DNA of 33,083 nucleotides from Gammaproteobacteria bacterium (GCA_002705795.1 PAHG01000012.1:26397-59479), one strand, 5' to 3'; positions 1-8,849 are shown, numbered from the stretch's first letter. Numbers and translations: made by a program. Notes: generated by a model not told the origin, from the sequence alone.

Positions 1-1451
1 GCGTCGACATCTTCAAGTAATGAGAAATGAGGTTCGATAAAATTCCCTCGACGCGCCACTGCAGTCGTTGCAGCCGCCAGCTGCAAAGGCGTTGTCACCC
101 AGAATCCCTGGCCAATGCCCGAGATTACGGTCTCACCCAAATACCAAGGCTCGTTTTTAGCAGTACGTTTCCACTCTCGACTGGGAAGAATACCCGGGAG
201 ATCACCTTGGATATCGCGGCCCTGTCGGCGTCCGAATCCGAAGCTCTTCATACCCTCCGACATCTGGTCAATACCGAGCCGGACAGCCATGTCATAAAAG
301 TAGGTATCGCAAGACTCAATAACGGCTTTATTCATATTAACTCGACCGTGACCCCACTCTTTCCAATCCCGATATTTGTGGTCATTTCCTGGCAACTGAA
401 AAAAACCTTTAGAAAAATATTCTGTTTTCCAGCTGACGGCACCATAGTGCAATCCTACAATACCAAGCATCGGTTTGATTGTTGATCCAGGCGGGTATTG
501 TCCACTCAACGCTCGGTTAAAGAGGGGGGTATGTTGATCAAGTTGTAACGCCTTGTATTCAGCCTGACTGATCCCTCCGATGAATGAATTGGCATCATAT
601 GTCGGCGTACTCGCGAGTCCTAAAATTCCCCCATTTTTTGGGTCGAGAGCAACAATTGCACCACGCCTATCACCCATCACCTCGTAGAGCTTGGCAGTCA
701 GTCCAATATCTAAGTGTAAAGGAATGTTTTCACCCGGCGTTGGATCCTCACGATCAACCGATCGCATAATCTGTCCTCGGGCACTTGTCTCGACCCGCTC
801 CACGCCAACCTGACCGAGAAGTGAGTCTTCATAAGCTTTTTCTACACCAAGCTTACCGATGGTATCAGTACCCGCGTAGCGGCTTTCTTCAACACTTTGC
901 GACTCACTCAGCGATAATCGTCCAACATACCCGAGACTGTGTGCGGTCAAACCACCATAGGGATAATAGCGTGTTGGACGGGCCTCAAGTTTTAATCCTG
1001 GAAACCGAAATAGATCCACGGCAATACGCGCCGCATCGAATTCTGATAATTCGTCTTTCACAACGACTGGATCTCGCGGTCTGCGGCGCGTTTTTAAATT
1101 TTTTGAAAAACGCTCCGCATCGTTATCTGTAAACCCAATTCGCTGACGGATATCTATGATCAGTTGGTTCAGATCAGGCACTTCTTCCGGAACTGCTAAT
1201 AGTTGAAGGTTCGGTTGGTTTTCGGCCAGTACAATCCTGTTACGATCAATTATCAACCCGCGTGCGGGCCCGACGGGAAGAGTCTGTAAACGGTTTTCCT
1301 CAGAAGCTGTCTGAAACCGCTCCGTTTCGACTAATTGCAGCCAAATCAATCGCATCAGAAGGAGCGAGAGAAGACACGCTCCACCGAGAGAGGCAACTGC
1401 CACCCGTGACTGAACTAGATTCTTTTCACGAACGCTGGTCGAAAGTTCCAA
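1..1451 (-). CDS. mrdA: Penicillin-binding protein 2, peptidoglycan transpeptidase (3' end outside window)
   Basis: This is the elongation-specific D,D-transpeptidase of the inner membrane, which works with RodA to build side-wall peptidoglycan. The ORF track misses it because its stop lies beyond base 1. I read it from a TTG start at 1451, 2 bp after the rlmH stop, with AGGAG six bases upstream. A short cytoplasmic stretch is followed by one membrane segment (ACLLSLLLMRLIWL), then the dimerisation domain and the transpeptidase domain. The active-site SxxK is visible as PPGSTIKP with Ser323, close to the E. coli Ser330. The second motif is ESCDTYFY. The KTG motif falls outside the window. About 483 codons are present of some 630 usual in the family. 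It closes the visible part of the proA-nadD-rsfS-rlmH-mrdA operon, and rodA would be expected next. Confidence 0.93.
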   Translation of the reverse strand, partial: MELSTSVREKNLVQSRVAVASLGGACLLSLLLMRLIWLQLVETERFQTASEENRLQTLPVGPARGLIIDRNRIVLAENQPNLQLLAVPEEVPDLNQLIIDIRQRIGFTDNDAERFSKNLKTRRRPRDPVVVKDELSEFDAARIAVDLFRFPGLKLEARPTRYYPYGGLTAHSLGYVGRLSLSESQSVEESRYAGTDTIGKLGVEKAYEDSLLGQVGVERVETSARGQIMRSVDREDPTPGENIPLHLDIGLTAKLYEVMGDRRGAIVALDPKNGGILGLASTPTYDANSFIGGISQAEYKALQLDQHTPLFNRALSGQYPPGSTIKPMLGIVGLHYGAVSWKTEYFSKGFFQLPGNDHKYRDWKEWGHGRVNMNKAVIESCDTYFYDMAVRLGIDQMSEGMKSFGFGRRQGRDIQGDLPGILPSREWKRTAKNEPWYLGETVISGIGQGFWVTTPLQLAAATTAVARRGNFIEPHFSLLEDVD

Positions 1452-1453
1452 CT

Positions 1454-1915
1454 CTAACTCCTGTGATATGGATGTCCTTGACGGACACTATCCGCACGAT
1501 ACAGTTGTTCGACGACGATAACGCGGGCCAAGGGATGAGGAAAGATAAGTTTTGACAGACTCCATTGGCTGTCTGCAAGTGCCCTCGACTCTTCGCACCA
1601 TCCATCAGCACCGCCAATAGCAAAGACGAGAGAACGGCCCGAAAGTTCCCATTGTGTTATTTGATCGGCTAACTCAAGCGTGGAATACGATCGTCCGCGT
1701 TCATCCAAGAGAACCAAAAAATCATTCTGTTTTAAGCGGCCCAACAATTTTTTTTTATGTTCCGTTTGTGCATCAGCACCCTCTTTTTTTGATACAGGGA
1801 TCTCTTCAATCTGCACCTTAAACTGGTGACGAAACCTAGGAAGGTAATCTGCACAGGCAGCCTGAACCCAGGATGGCATTTTTTGCCCTACCGCCAAAAG
1901 CCTCACATTTGCCAT
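1454..1915 (-). CDS. rlmH: 23S rRNA (pseudouridine1915-N3)-methyltransferase RlmH
   Basis: RlmH is a small SPOUT-family enzyme that uses S-adenosylmethionine to methylate pseudouridine 1915 in helix 69 of 23S rRNA on the assembled 70S ribosome. The 153-residue product has the usual length. It starts with MANVRLLAVGQKMPSWV, carries the knot motif FAIGGADGW and the C-terminal FPHPLARVIVVEQLYRA, and ends in the invariant HPYHR. Its ATG overlaps the rsfS stop (TAATG), which suggests translational coupling. A run of nine T on the plus strand (about 1747-1755) encodes lysines in HKKKLL, and the frame is continuous across it. Pairing with rsfS is near universal in bacteria. Confidence 0.97.
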   Translation of the reverse strand: MANVRLLAVGQKMPSWVQAACADYLPRFRHQFKVQIEEIPVSKKEGADAQTEHKKKLLGRLKQNDFLVLLDERGRSYSTLELADQITQWELSGRSLVFAIGGADGWCEESRALADSQWSLSKLIFPHPLARVIVVEQLYRADSVRQGHPYHRS

Positions 1916-2274
1916 TAACGCTCGCCATTCTCAGCTGTATCCCGGCTACGGCGGTCCCATAGTCTTTCTAAATCATAAAACTCTCGGATGGGAGGCTGCA
2001 TCACGTGAAGAACAACTGAATCGAAATCAACTAAAACCCATTCAGCTACGTCAGCCCCCTCACTACCAAGAGCAGTAACGCTATACTTGACTTTCATTTC
2101 TTGAGAAACATGCTCAGCGAGTGACTTCACGTGCCGGCTGGAGGTGCCACTTGCAATCACTAACCAGTCAGTTACAGAGGTCTGGCCCCTGACATCAACA
2201 ATTCGGATATCGAGTGCTTTCAACTCTTCTAGCGCATCAACAATAAGTTGCCTCAGTGGGATTTCTTCTGTCAT
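1915..2274 (-). CDS. rsfS: Ribosomal silencing factor RsfS
   Basis: RsfS (DUF143/Iojap family) binds ribosomal protein uL14 on the 50S subunit and blocks subunit joining under starvation. The 119-residue product shows the family core: an N-terminal helix, then VTDWLVIASGTSSRHVKSLA and, near the C-terminus, WVLVDFDSVVLHVM. Its start overlaps the nadD stop by 4 nt, and its stop overlaps the rlmH start. The nadD-rsfS-rlmH order is conserved in gammaproteobacteria, so the assignment is secure. No unusual residues are seen. The last dozen or so residues are charged and variable, as is common in the family. Confidence 0.96.
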   Translation of the reverse strand: MTEEIPLRQLIVDALEELKALDIRIVDVRGQTSVTDWLVIASGTSSRHVKSLAEHVSQEMKVKYSVTALGSEGADVAEWVLVDFDSVVLHVMQPPIREFYDLERLWDRRSRDTAENGER

Positions 2275-2894
2275 TCAATGCCCTGGTACAAGTGATATCT
2301 CTTGATATAGTCCGCAATTTTCGACGGTACAGGAAGAGTAGGTTCATTTTTGGCAATCAGTTCTCGTACCTCAGTAGAAGAGACCGGAATATCGGGGGTA
2401 GCTAGATATACAAGTAGGCTACATGCTTTTTGATTCAAATCCGATAGAGTGTCCGTAGAGTGGTACGACGATAATACTCCGGGGATTACGGTAGACTGAC
2501 TCGCGCGATTTAAAACACAAACGTGACAAAGCTCTGGGAGAAGCTCTGGCTGATACCACTCATCAACTACGCGGACTGCATCCGCGCCCAAACACAGCAC
2601 CAGCGACTCTTTCCCACCAAACTGCTCTCGGAGAGCTCGCAGCGTATCCACGGTGAAGCTTGGCCCGTCTCGACCAAGCTCGATTGCATTGACTAAAACT
2701 CGAGGAATCCCCTCCATTGCCAAACCAAGCATTGCCAAGCGATGCTCAGATGATACATAGCTCTTGCGATGAGGCGGCTGACGATTAGGAATCACGTGGA
2801 TTATTGCCCTAGGAAATGCTTTCACTAGGCTTTCCGCCATGACAACGTGGCCGTTATGAACAGGATCAAAGGTTCCGCCAAATAGAACTTGCAC
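2271..2894 (-). CDS. nadD: Nicotinate-nucleotide adenylyltransferase NadD
   Basis: NadD joins nicotinate mononucleotide and ATP to give deamido-NAD in NAD biosynthesis. The nucleotidyltransferase motif GGTFDPVHNGH (with HxGH) stands at the N-terminus and the matching SSTEVREL lies near the C-terminus. The ORF track starts at 2930, but I prefer the GTG at 2894, which shares its G with the proA TAG stop. This gives [11 protein letters not shown], the usual NadD N-terminus, and a 207-residue protein against about 213 in E. coli. The longer start would add a basic stretch ([10 protein letters not shown]) read out of frame from the proA tail. The GTG start makes nadD translation directly dependent on proA termination. 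Confidence 0.95.
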   Translation of the reverse strand: MQVLFGGTFDPVHNGHVVMAESLVKAFPRAIIHVIPNRQPPHRKSYVSSEHRLAMLGLAMEGIPRVLVNAIELGRDGPSFTVDTLRALREQFGGKESLVLCLGADAVRVVDEWYQPELLPELCHVCVLNRASQSTVIPGVLSSYHSTDTLSDLNQKACSLLVYLATPDIPVSSTEVRELIAKNEPTLPVPSKIADYIKRYHLYQGIE

Positions 2895-4141
2895 TACACG
2901 CGCACCTGTCCTTCTCCGAACACGACCCACTTTTGATTGGTTAGTCCTTCAAGGCCGACTGGGCCACGCGCATGGATTCGGTCGGTTGAAATACCAATTT
3001 CCGCCCCGAGCCCGTATTCAAACCCATCTGCGAATCTTGTCGATGCATTCGCGATAACAGATGACGAATCAACCGCCCGCATGAAATGACGAACTGTTTT
3101 GTAATTCGTCGACACAATCGCATCAGTATGATGCGAGCCGTAGGTGTTAATATGCTCAATCGCTGCATCAACTGATGGCACAACTTTAACCGCAACAATC
3201 GGGCCGAGATATTCCTCGAACCAATCATCTTCAGTCGCAACTTTTGCCGATGGCATAATAGCACGAACACGTTCACAACCACGGATCTCAATCTCGTAAG
3301 GCTCCAGAACAGCATTAAGTGCCGGTAGCAATGCCTCAGCAACAGCCTCATGAATCAAAAATGATTCAGCAGCGTTACAGACACCGTAACGATGTGTCTT
3401 CGCATTTTCTAATATTTCTAGCGCTTCCTGCTGATCGCTCTCGGCGTCCACATACACATGGCAATTACCATCCAAATGCTTGATCACAGGTACTCGCGCA
3501 TCTTTTGAAATACGCTCAATCAAGCCTTTGCCGCCACGCGGAATGATGACATCGCACATCGGATGGTCACCGCCAATCATCGCGCCGACAAATTCACGAT
3601 CTGCAGTCGGCGCAACTTGAACACAGGCTCCAGGAAGCCCGGCCGATGCAAGGCCTATTGATATGCATTCGGCGATTGCTTGATTGGAATGAAATGCTTC
3701 ACTTCCGCCACGAAGTACGGAGGCATTACCTGATTTAAGGCACAGTACTGCCGCATCCACGGTAACGTTGGGCCTTGCCTCATAAATGATTCCGATGACG
3801 CCTAAGGGCTGTCGCATGAACCCTACTTCAATCCCGGATGGACGACGCGTCATCCGCGATAACTCGCCGACCGGATCAGGCAAGGCGATAACCTGCTCAA
3901 TACCCTCTATCATGGCGTCGATACGCGCCTCATTCAATTCCAACCGATCAAGCAGTGCGCTATCAAGACCGTTAATTCGACCTGCGTCGAGATCTTTCTC
4001 ATTCGACTGGAGGATTTTGACGCGAGACGCTACTACCGCGTCGCGTATCGCCAAAAGCGCTGAATTCTTGGTATCCGTCGAGGCGGTACCTATGGTCGTT
4101 CGGACCGATTTGGCTGACATAGCCATGGCTTGATAATTCAT
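2894..4141 (-). CDS. proA: Gamma-glutamyl phosphate reductase ProA
   Basis: ProA reduces gamma-glutamyl phosphate to glutamate-5-semialdehyde with NADPH, the second step of proline synthesis. The protein has the aldehyde dehydrogenase fold: [22 protein letters not shown] at the cofactor side, [12 protein letters not shown], and the catalytic cysteine in [13 protein letters not shown]. The length is about 415 residues, the family norm. The ORF track uses a GTG at 4147. I favour the ATG at 4141, preceded by GGGGTGAG. That ribosome binding site lies at the edge of an inverted repeat covering the gap to the LON-domain gene (see the separate entry). proB is not nearby, which is common outside enterics. 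Confidence 0.96.
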   Translation of the reverse strand: MNYQAMAMSAKSVRTTIGTASTDTKNSALLAIRDAVVASRVKILQSNEKDLDAGRINGLDSALLDRLELNEARIDAMIEGIEQVIALPDPVGELSRMTRRPSGIEVGFMRQPLGVIGIIYEARPNVTVDAAVLCLKSGNASVLRGGSEAFHSNQAIAECISIGLASAGLPGACVQVAPTADREFVGAMIGGDHPMCDVIIPRGGKGLIERISKDARVPVIKHLDGNCHVYVDAESDQQEALEILENAKTHRYGVCNAAESFLIHEAVAEALLPALNAVLEPYEIEIRGCERVRAIMPSAKVATEDDWFEEYLGPIVAVKVVPSVDAAIEHINTYGSHHTDAIVSTNYKTVRHFMRAVDSSSVIANASTRFADGFEYGLGAEIGISTDRIHARGPVGLEGLTNQKWVVFGEGQVRV

Positions 4142-4147
4142 TCTCAC

Positions 4148-4177
4148 CCCACTGTACTGTGCTAATTATACAGTGGG
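4148..4177 (-). promoter_or_regulatory. Inverted repeat with embedded TATAAT just upstream of proA
   Basis: Read on the minus strand, CCCACTGTA and TACAGTGGG form perfect 9-bp arms around a 12-nt loop. The 3' arm runs into the proA Shine-Dalgarno region, so the RNA hairpin could mask it. There is no T-tract, which argues against an intrinsic terminator. The sequence TATAAT lies across the 5' arm and loop and could be a -10 element for an internal proA promoter, but no good -35 box sits 16-18 bp upstream. The structure is directly visible. Its role, as RBS masking, an operator or a promoter, is inference. Confidence 0.4.
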
Positions 4178-4190
4178 TCGCTGCAAGAAA

Positions 4191-4793
4191 TCAGGCGTCG
4201 CGGCCTCGAATTTGGAGTTTCGTTACCTCGGCCTCTAATTCAGCAAGCCTCACAAGTGGATCACTAATCTCAAAAAACGCTTGTTTAACTTCATTATCGA
4301 GTGGCAGAAGTTCCGTAAGTCTTGAACTGACTTCAGTTGCGTCGGTGTAGTCTATCTCGCTGTAAAGACCCCGCACTGCAGGATGCATTTTCAAGCTCTT
4401 CAACAATTCAACCAGCCCAGAATAATCGAAAGGGACCTCCAAAGACTCCTCCATCGGAAGATCCGCCCCGTCAGCAAACCACAAACCATCTTCGCGCTGT
4501 CGCGGGTTGAATAGTTGCTGTTTACGTTCCCCAATTGCCAAGATACCGAGCAATCCATTACTTAATTGATCAAAGTCGCGGATCGACACCTCACATCCTA
4601 AGTCAGCAAAGCCCTCAGCGCGGGACATTGTAACGACGAAGTTATCGCCCTCGCGCATGCATTTACCAACCATATCCAAATACCGCGCCTCAAAAATCTG
4701 AAGCGGTAGACGGCCACCTGGAAACAACACCAGAGGGAGCGGGAAAAGTGGTTTGGTCACAACAACCTCAGGGCCGATAGTTTCAAAGATCAT
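4191..4793 (-). CDS. LON peptidase substrate-binding (N-terminal) domain protein
   Basis: This 200-residue protein matches the free-standing LON substrate-binding domain family (PF02190 type). The start LFPLPLVLFPGGRLPLQIFE is the hallmark, followed by ARYLDMV and a region with GCEVSIRDFDQLSNGLLGI. The AAA+ and Ser-Lys protease domains of Lon are absent, as expected for this family. The C-terminal half is helical and acidic. Its cellular role is not established; binding of unfolded protein or a regulatory partner is only a guess. It lies 31 bp after mpl and 49 bp before the proA ATG on the same strand, so co-transcription is likely. The ATG at 4793 has no clear Shine-Dalgarno, so the exact start is uncertain. 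Confidence 0.9.
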   Translation of the reverse strand: MIFETIGPEVVVTKPLFPLPLVLFPGGRLPLQIFEARYLDMVGKCMREGDNFVVTMSRAEGFADLGCEVSIRDFDQLSNGLLGILAIGERKQQLFNPRQREDGLWFADGADLPMEESLEVPFDYSGLVELLKSLKMHPAVRGLYSEIDYTDATEVSSRLTELLPLDNEVKQAFFEISDPLVRLAELEAEVTKLQIRGRDA

Positions 4794-4824
4794 GAGATGT
4801 ACTGTGTGGTTGCTTCAGAATTTT

Positions 4825-6153
4825 TCAACGACCTCTTATACGCCCAACAACTCGATCCTGGATGCCTGAAAATCCTCCGTTGGACATAAAGATAATCTGT
4901 CCCGATTGCAGTCCTGCTAATTCATCTTCAAGTGTTAAAGCGTCTCGCACAACGAGTGATGTCCCATCTGTGCGCTTAAGTACAGAAGAATCAAACGCTG
5001 CATCCCCCGGCAGTACCCAGATTACTTGGTCTGCATGAGTGACTGAATTCAGTAGCGTAGCGCCATGAATCCCAGCCTTCATTGTATTCGAACGTAATTC
5101 AATCACAGCAATCAATGGAACATGACCCGTTCCGGCTGTCCTCAGTGCGTCGAGTGTTGCTTCTATGGCAGTTGGATGGTGTGCAAAGTCATCCCAAATT
5201 TTCAGATTATCTGTTTCGAACAACAAGTTGAGTCGGCGATCGACACCCTCAAAAGAGGCAAGCGCGCCAAACGCCCGGTCCATCGGTACATTGACCGTAT
5301 GTGCCATCGCTACCGCAAGCTCAGCATTCTCTGTATTGTGGGTTCCACGCATCGTCCACCGAATTCTTTGACCAAGTGCATCGCTGATCAACTCACCCGA
5401 CTCGGTACGAAAATGAACGGCTGTCCCGCGCCCTATGGGTAACTGGTTAGACCAACATCCTTGAGCCAAAACACGGTCAATTGCGTCTACACCTGACCGG
5501 CTGACTACAAAACCTGACCCAGGAACCCGACGAACCGCGTGATGAAATTGAGTTTCGATCTCCGATAAGTCAGCAAAAATATCGGCGTGATCGAACTCTA
5601 GATTGTTAATTCCAAAGATATCCGGATGGTAGTGTACAAATTTTGACCGCTTATCAAAGAACGCTGTATCATATTCATCGGCCTCGACGACAAACAACTC
5701 CCCACCACCTAGGCGCGCTGACACACCAAAGTTCTGCGGGACACCGCCGACCAGAAAGCCTGGTCCCATTCTCTGAGACTCCAATATCCAAGCGAGCATA
5801 CTGGTCGTCGTTGTCTTGCCATGGGTCCCAGAAACCGCAAGCACCGTCATATCGGCAGTTAAACGCCCTAAGAGTTCTGGGCCTGAGAGAAATGGAATTT
5901 TTCGGTCCAAAACAGCTTCGACTAAAGGATTTCCACGAGACATCACATTACCAATCACAACCAAGTCGAGATCATCGGTTAAGACTGCCGAGTCGAAACC
6001 CTCATGCAAAACAATGCCAGCTCGACGGAGTTGATCCGACATCGGTGGATACACGTGCTGATCCGAGCCGGTCACCTCCCAACCTTTTTGACGACATAGC
6101 TGCGCTAGCCCGCCCATAAAAGTGCCACAGATACCCAAAAAATGAATTTTCAA
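4825..6153 (-). CDS. mpl: UDP-MurNAc:L-Ala-gamma-D-Glu-meso-DAP ligase Mpl (murein tripeptide recycling)
   Basis: Mpl attaches recycled murein tripeptide to UDP-MurNAc, feeding used cell wall back into precursor synthesis. The Mur-ligase layout is clear: a Rossmann start KIHFLGICGTFMGGLA, the ATP loop SGTHGKTTTT, the metal and lysine region EADEYDTAFFDKRSKF, and the C-terminal DDFAHHPTAIEATL. The ORF track begins at 6285, but family members begin right at the KIHxLGICGT strand. I therefore choose a TTG at 6153, giving 442 residues against about 450-457 in the family. The nearest ATG is at 6183 and has no Shine-Dalgarno. The start is the weak point; the identity is not. It heads the leftward operon and diverges from ppa. 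Confidence 0.93.
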   Translation of the reverse strand: MKIHFLGICGTFMGGLAQLCRQKGWEVTGSDQHVYPPMSDQLRRAGIVLHEGFDSAVLTDDLDLVVIGNVMSRGNPLVEAVLDRKIPFLSGPELLGRLTADMTVLAVSGTHGKTTTTSMLAWILESQRMGPGFLVGGVPQNFGVSARLGGGELFVVEADEYDTAFFDKRSKFVHYHPDIFGINNLEFDHADIFADLSEIETQFHHAVRRVPGSGFVVSRSGVDAIDRVLAQGCWSNQLPIGRGTAVHFRTESGELISDALGQRIRWTMRGTHNTENAELAVAMAHTVNVPMDRAFGALASFEGVDRRLNLLFETDNLKIWDDFAHHPTAIEATLDALRTAGTGHVPLIAVIELRSNTMKAGIHGATLLNSVTHADQVIWVLPGDAAFDSSVLKRTDGTSLVVRDALTLEDELAGLQSGQIIFMSNGGFSGIQDRVVGRIRGR

Positions 6154-6334
6154 ATTGTGCTCTCTATCGCTTAGACCATTCATGGTGTCATTGCGCGCCA
6201 CAAACAGCAATTGGCGACGTTGTTTCATCTCACGATGACGATCGATGCGGGTATCGGTTGAAAAAGAGACTGAAGCACCGGACACTTATTACTTAAAAGT
6301 GCACTTGCTTATCTACTAACCAACTGAGGACCTT

Positions 6335-6862
6335 ATGAGCTTCAATGACATTCCTGCGGGAAAGGACATCCCAAACGACATCTATGTCGCAATAGAAATT
6401 CCAGCAAACTCAACTCCAGTCAAGTATGAAATAGAGAAAGAATACGACGCCGTATTCGTTGACCGTTTTATGGCAACTCCGATGTTCTACCCAGCGAACT
6501 ACGGATATGTGCCAAATACTCTCTCAGACGACGGAGATCCGCTCGATGTGTTGGTGGTTACACCATACCCCGTTCAGCCAGGCTCAATTGTTCGTGCACG
6601 TCCGATAGGTATTTTAGATATGAGTGATGAAGGGGGCCGGGACTCGAAAGTGCTTGCGGTACCGCACGACAAGCTCACCACGCAGTATAAAAATGTCAAA
6701 GAGCCACAGGAGCTGGGCTCATTGCTCCTTGACCAGATCGAGCATTTTTTTGAGAACTACAAAGACCTTGAAGCGGGCAGGTGGGTCAAGGTCGATGGCT
6801 GGCGCGGATCCGACGCAGCACGCGATGCTGTGGTTGCATCGGTCGAAGCTGCCAAGAAGTAA
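6335..6862 (+). CDS. ppa: Inorganic pyrophosphatase (family I)
   Basis: This enzyme hydrolyses pyrophosphate released by biosynthesis to two phosphates and pulls those reactions forward. The 175-residue product has the family I signature [10 protein letters not shown] with its metal-binding aspartates, together with [20 protein letters not shown] and the later [11 protein letters not shown]. The length equals that of the hexameric E. coli enzyme. TGAGGACC before the ATG serves as ribosome binding site. Its TAA stop at 6860-6862 directly abuts the stop of the convergent DUF2333 gene, leaving no intergenic base for a terminator. Confidence 0.97.
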   Translation: MSFNDIPAGKDIPNDIYVAIEIPANSTPVKYEIEKEYDAVFVDRFMATPMFYPANYGYVPNTLSDDGDPLDVLVVTPYPVQPGSIVRARPIGILDMSDEGGRDSKVLAVPHDKLTTQYKNVKEPQELGSLLLDQIEHFFENYKDLEAGRWVKVDGWRGSDAARDAVVASVEAAKK

Positions 6863-7882
6863 TCACCCTTGAACCAACAGCGCACGCAGATCAGAAATGG
6901 CTGCGTGCGCTCTAGCGATATAACTCGCCATCACCAACGAGTGGTTGGCAAAAACTCCGAATCCAGACCCGTTCAAGATCGTCGGCGACCAGACAGTTTG
7001 CTGGGTGGCCTCTAATTCACGAATCACCTGCTTCAGCGATACACGTGCATTCTTGTTCTCAAGGACCGAACCGAAGTCACGTTCGATAGCTCGTAATATA
7101 TGTAGAAGTGCCCAGGCGGAGCCGCGCGCTTCATAAAAGACGTCATCAATCTCGAACCATGGCGTCTTGATCACCCGCTCTGATACACCTATCGTGGACT
7201 GGTTTGCTGCCGGATCCCCCGCCAGATCAATATTAAATCGTGCCTGCCCAACACTTGCAGATAGCCGCTGGCTCAGAGAACCAAGGCGCGTCTCCACGTC
7301 GGCCAGATAATTACGCAGATTATCAGCGCGGGCATAGAACTGAGCTCCTTCTTCCGGCGTAGCCAAACGAATCTGGTAAGAGTTTAGTGAGTTTGTTGCT
7401 TTGTAATAGCTCGACTCCGCAGACGGAAACCACTTGCTAGAATCATAGTTAAGCGCAGGTTCAGCGACCACCAAGTCAGCATCCTCAGTTGATTGAGACT
7501 GACTGCGTGATAAGTCTTTGCGCAGAGCGCGCGCTAAATCGCGGGCCTGTACCAACGCACCAAACTCCCAGTTTGGCATGTTATCTAACCAAAGCCCTGG
7601 AGGTGTGACGTCATTGGATAAGTAACCACCGGGTTTTTCGAGCAAAGTCTGTGTTATGAAAATCAAGGTGCTAACAGTTGGATTACCAATCGTCGCCCCG
7701 TTATCAACAGGTCCCGTCTTCGCCAGAATGTCATCAACACCGCGTTGCTCCGGCGGCTGACTCCAGTGGATCCCCAACAGAACCGCGCCGAGAAAAAACA
7801 ATACAAAGGCACCAAACCCGGCGGCAATCCATGTTGATTGGCCTTCAAGGTTGGTAAGCCAGCTTTTCAAAGATCCAAGCAT
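6863..7882 (-). CDS. DUF2333 family membrane-anchored protein
   Basis: The product (339 residues) belongs to DUF2333, a gammaproteobacterial family without known function. One transmembrane segment (WIAAGFGAFVLFFLGAVLLGI) lies near the N-terminus. The remainder is presumably periplasmic and ends with the conserved block IDDVFYEARGSAWALLHIL followed by the FGVFANHSLVMASYIARAHA region. The ORF track starts at a TTG at 7888. I prefer the ATG six bases in, at 7882, with GGA seven bases upstream. It is convergent with ppa at zero distance and divergent from the DsbD-alpha gene. Nothing in the neighbourhood predicts its job. Confidence 0.85.
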   Translation of the reverse strand: MLGSLKSWLTNLEGQSTWIAAGFGAFVLFFLGAVLLGIHWSQPPEQRGVDDILAKTGPVDNGATIGNPTVSTLIFITQTLLEKPGGYLSNDVTPPGLWLDNMPNWEFGALVQARDLARALRKDLSRSQSQSTEDADLVVAEPALNYDSSKWFPSAESSYYKATNSLNSYQIRLATPEEGAQFYARADNLRNYLADVETRLGSLSQRLSASVGQARFNIDLAGDPAANQSTIGVSERVIKTPWFEIDDVFYEARGSAWALLHILRAIERDFGSVLENKNARVSLKQVIRELEATQQTVWSPTILNGSGFGVFANHSLVMASYIARAHAAISDLRALLVQG

Positions 7883-7950
7883 GCTCAATCCGTTTCTCTA
7901 ATAAATGAACAAGGAGTATCATCGGATAATATGACAAGGGGAGGAAACCA

Positions 7951-8367
7951 GTGCAACGCGTTATCTCAAGTTTTATTGTAGCGATTTGTGTCTTCGGGGC
8001 ACCCCCCGTTGAGTCTCAAGGCTCCTTTGGCTCAAGTTTTGGCGCTCCAGACCTTTTGGCACCAGAACAGGCGTTTATCGTCTCGCAACCACGGGCTGAC
8101 GTCATCGAAATCGCAATCGCAGACGGCACATACCTCTACGATGAAAGGACAATCGTGCAAAACGACACCGGTGATATCTTGGAAACAACGCGATCTGCAT
8201 CTGAAATGTATGACGACCCACTACTCGGACCGACGGCAATCCATAAAAAACGCTTGCATATGACCGTATCTAGCGCGCCCAATTTGATGGTTTTAACCTA
8301 CCAAGGGTGCGCGGATATCGGGTTCTGCTATCCCCCCCAACAAACAGAACTGTCATTTTCACGTTAA
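7951..8367 (+). CDS. Secreted stand-alone DsbD N-terminal (alpha) domain protein
   Basis: A GTG start with a strong GGGGAGG site opens a 138-residue protein. It begins with a signal peptide (SSFIVAICVFGAPPVES) and continues as one immunoglobulin-like DsbD-alpha domain. The redox motif YQGCADIGFCYPP is intact: its two cysteines are six residues apart, as in E. coli DsbD Cys103/Cys109. In full DsbD this domain passes electrons from the membrane domain to DsbC, DsbG and CcmG. Here the protein ends right after the motif, with no eight-helix membrane domain and no thioredoxin-like gamma domain, and aroQ begins 44 bp later. It occupies the usual dsbD position before aroQ-accBC, so I read it as a reduced dsbD. 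A partner membrane reductase elsewhere would be needed. Confidence 0.85.
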   Translation: MQRVISSFIVAICVFGAPPVESQGSFGSSFGAPDLLAPEQAFIVSQPRADVIEIAIADGTYLYDERTIVQNDTGDILETTRSASEMYDDPLLGPTAIHKKRLHMTVSSAPNLMVLTYQGCADIGFCYPPQQTELSFSR

Positions 8368-8411
8368 ATCGCGCAAAATAGCGACAATTTTTACGAATTT
8401 GCGGTGATTTC

Positions 8412-8849
8412 ATGTCAAAGGTGCTTGTCCTAAACGGCCCAAACCTCAACTTGCTCGGACAGCGAGAACCTGAAGTTTACGGCGCCACTACCTTGCAGGA
8501 CCTGGAAAACAGACTCACCTCCGGTGCGCCAACTGGAATGAATCTCGAATTTTACCAAAGCAACCACGAGGGCGAGATGATTGACCGCATCCATCAATTA
8601 ATGGATCAACCGGTCGACGGGATTGTAATCAACCCTGGTGCATGGACTCATACCAGCGTGGCCATTCGTGACGCCCTGAGCACCGTAACAGCCCCATTCG
8701 TCGAGGTACATATCTCAAACGTGCACGCACGTGAGGCGTTTCGTCATCATTCATATGTTTCTGATATCGCACTCGCGGTCATAGTGGGGTGCGGAATACA
8801 AGGCTACACATTCGCCCTGGAAACACTGGATCAACACATACAACACTAA
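8412..8849 (+). CDS. aroQ: Type II 3-dehydroquinate dehydratase
   Basis: AroQ converts 3-dehydroquinate to 3-dehydroshikimate, step three of the shikimate pathway. The 145-residue protein is typical: [19 protein letters not shown] contains the catalytic Arg and Tyr, [17 protein letters not shown] carries the substrate-binding segment, and [18 protein letters not shown] provides the catalytic His and the lid Arg. The type II enzyme is a dodecamer of flavodoxin-like subunits. A GGTGA site precedes the ATG. It is first of the aroQ-accB-accC-prmA run, with 9 bp to accB, so one transcript is likely. Confidence 0.97.
   Translation: MSKVLVLNGPNLNLLGQREPEVYGATTLQDLENRLTSGAPTGMNLEFYQSNHEGEMIDRIHQLMDQPVDGIVINPGAWTHTSVAIRDALSTVTAPFVEVHISNVHAREAFRHHSYVSDIALAVIVGCGIQGYTFALETLDQHIQH

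Noticed and set aside
1744-1757. T9 run inside rlmH as a possible slippage or frameshift site
   Set aside because: The reading frame is intact on both sides and the encoded lysines fall in a variable loop; there is no sign of programmed shifting.
5643-6119. 158-codon plus-strand ORF opposite mpl
   Set aside because: It is an antisense shadow of conserved mpl motifs, with no ribosome binding site or recognisable protein features.
7951-8411. Frameshifted full-length dsbD
   Set aside because: Only 44 bp separate the alpha-domain stop from aroQ, so no remains of the membrane or gamma domain could be recovered in another frame.
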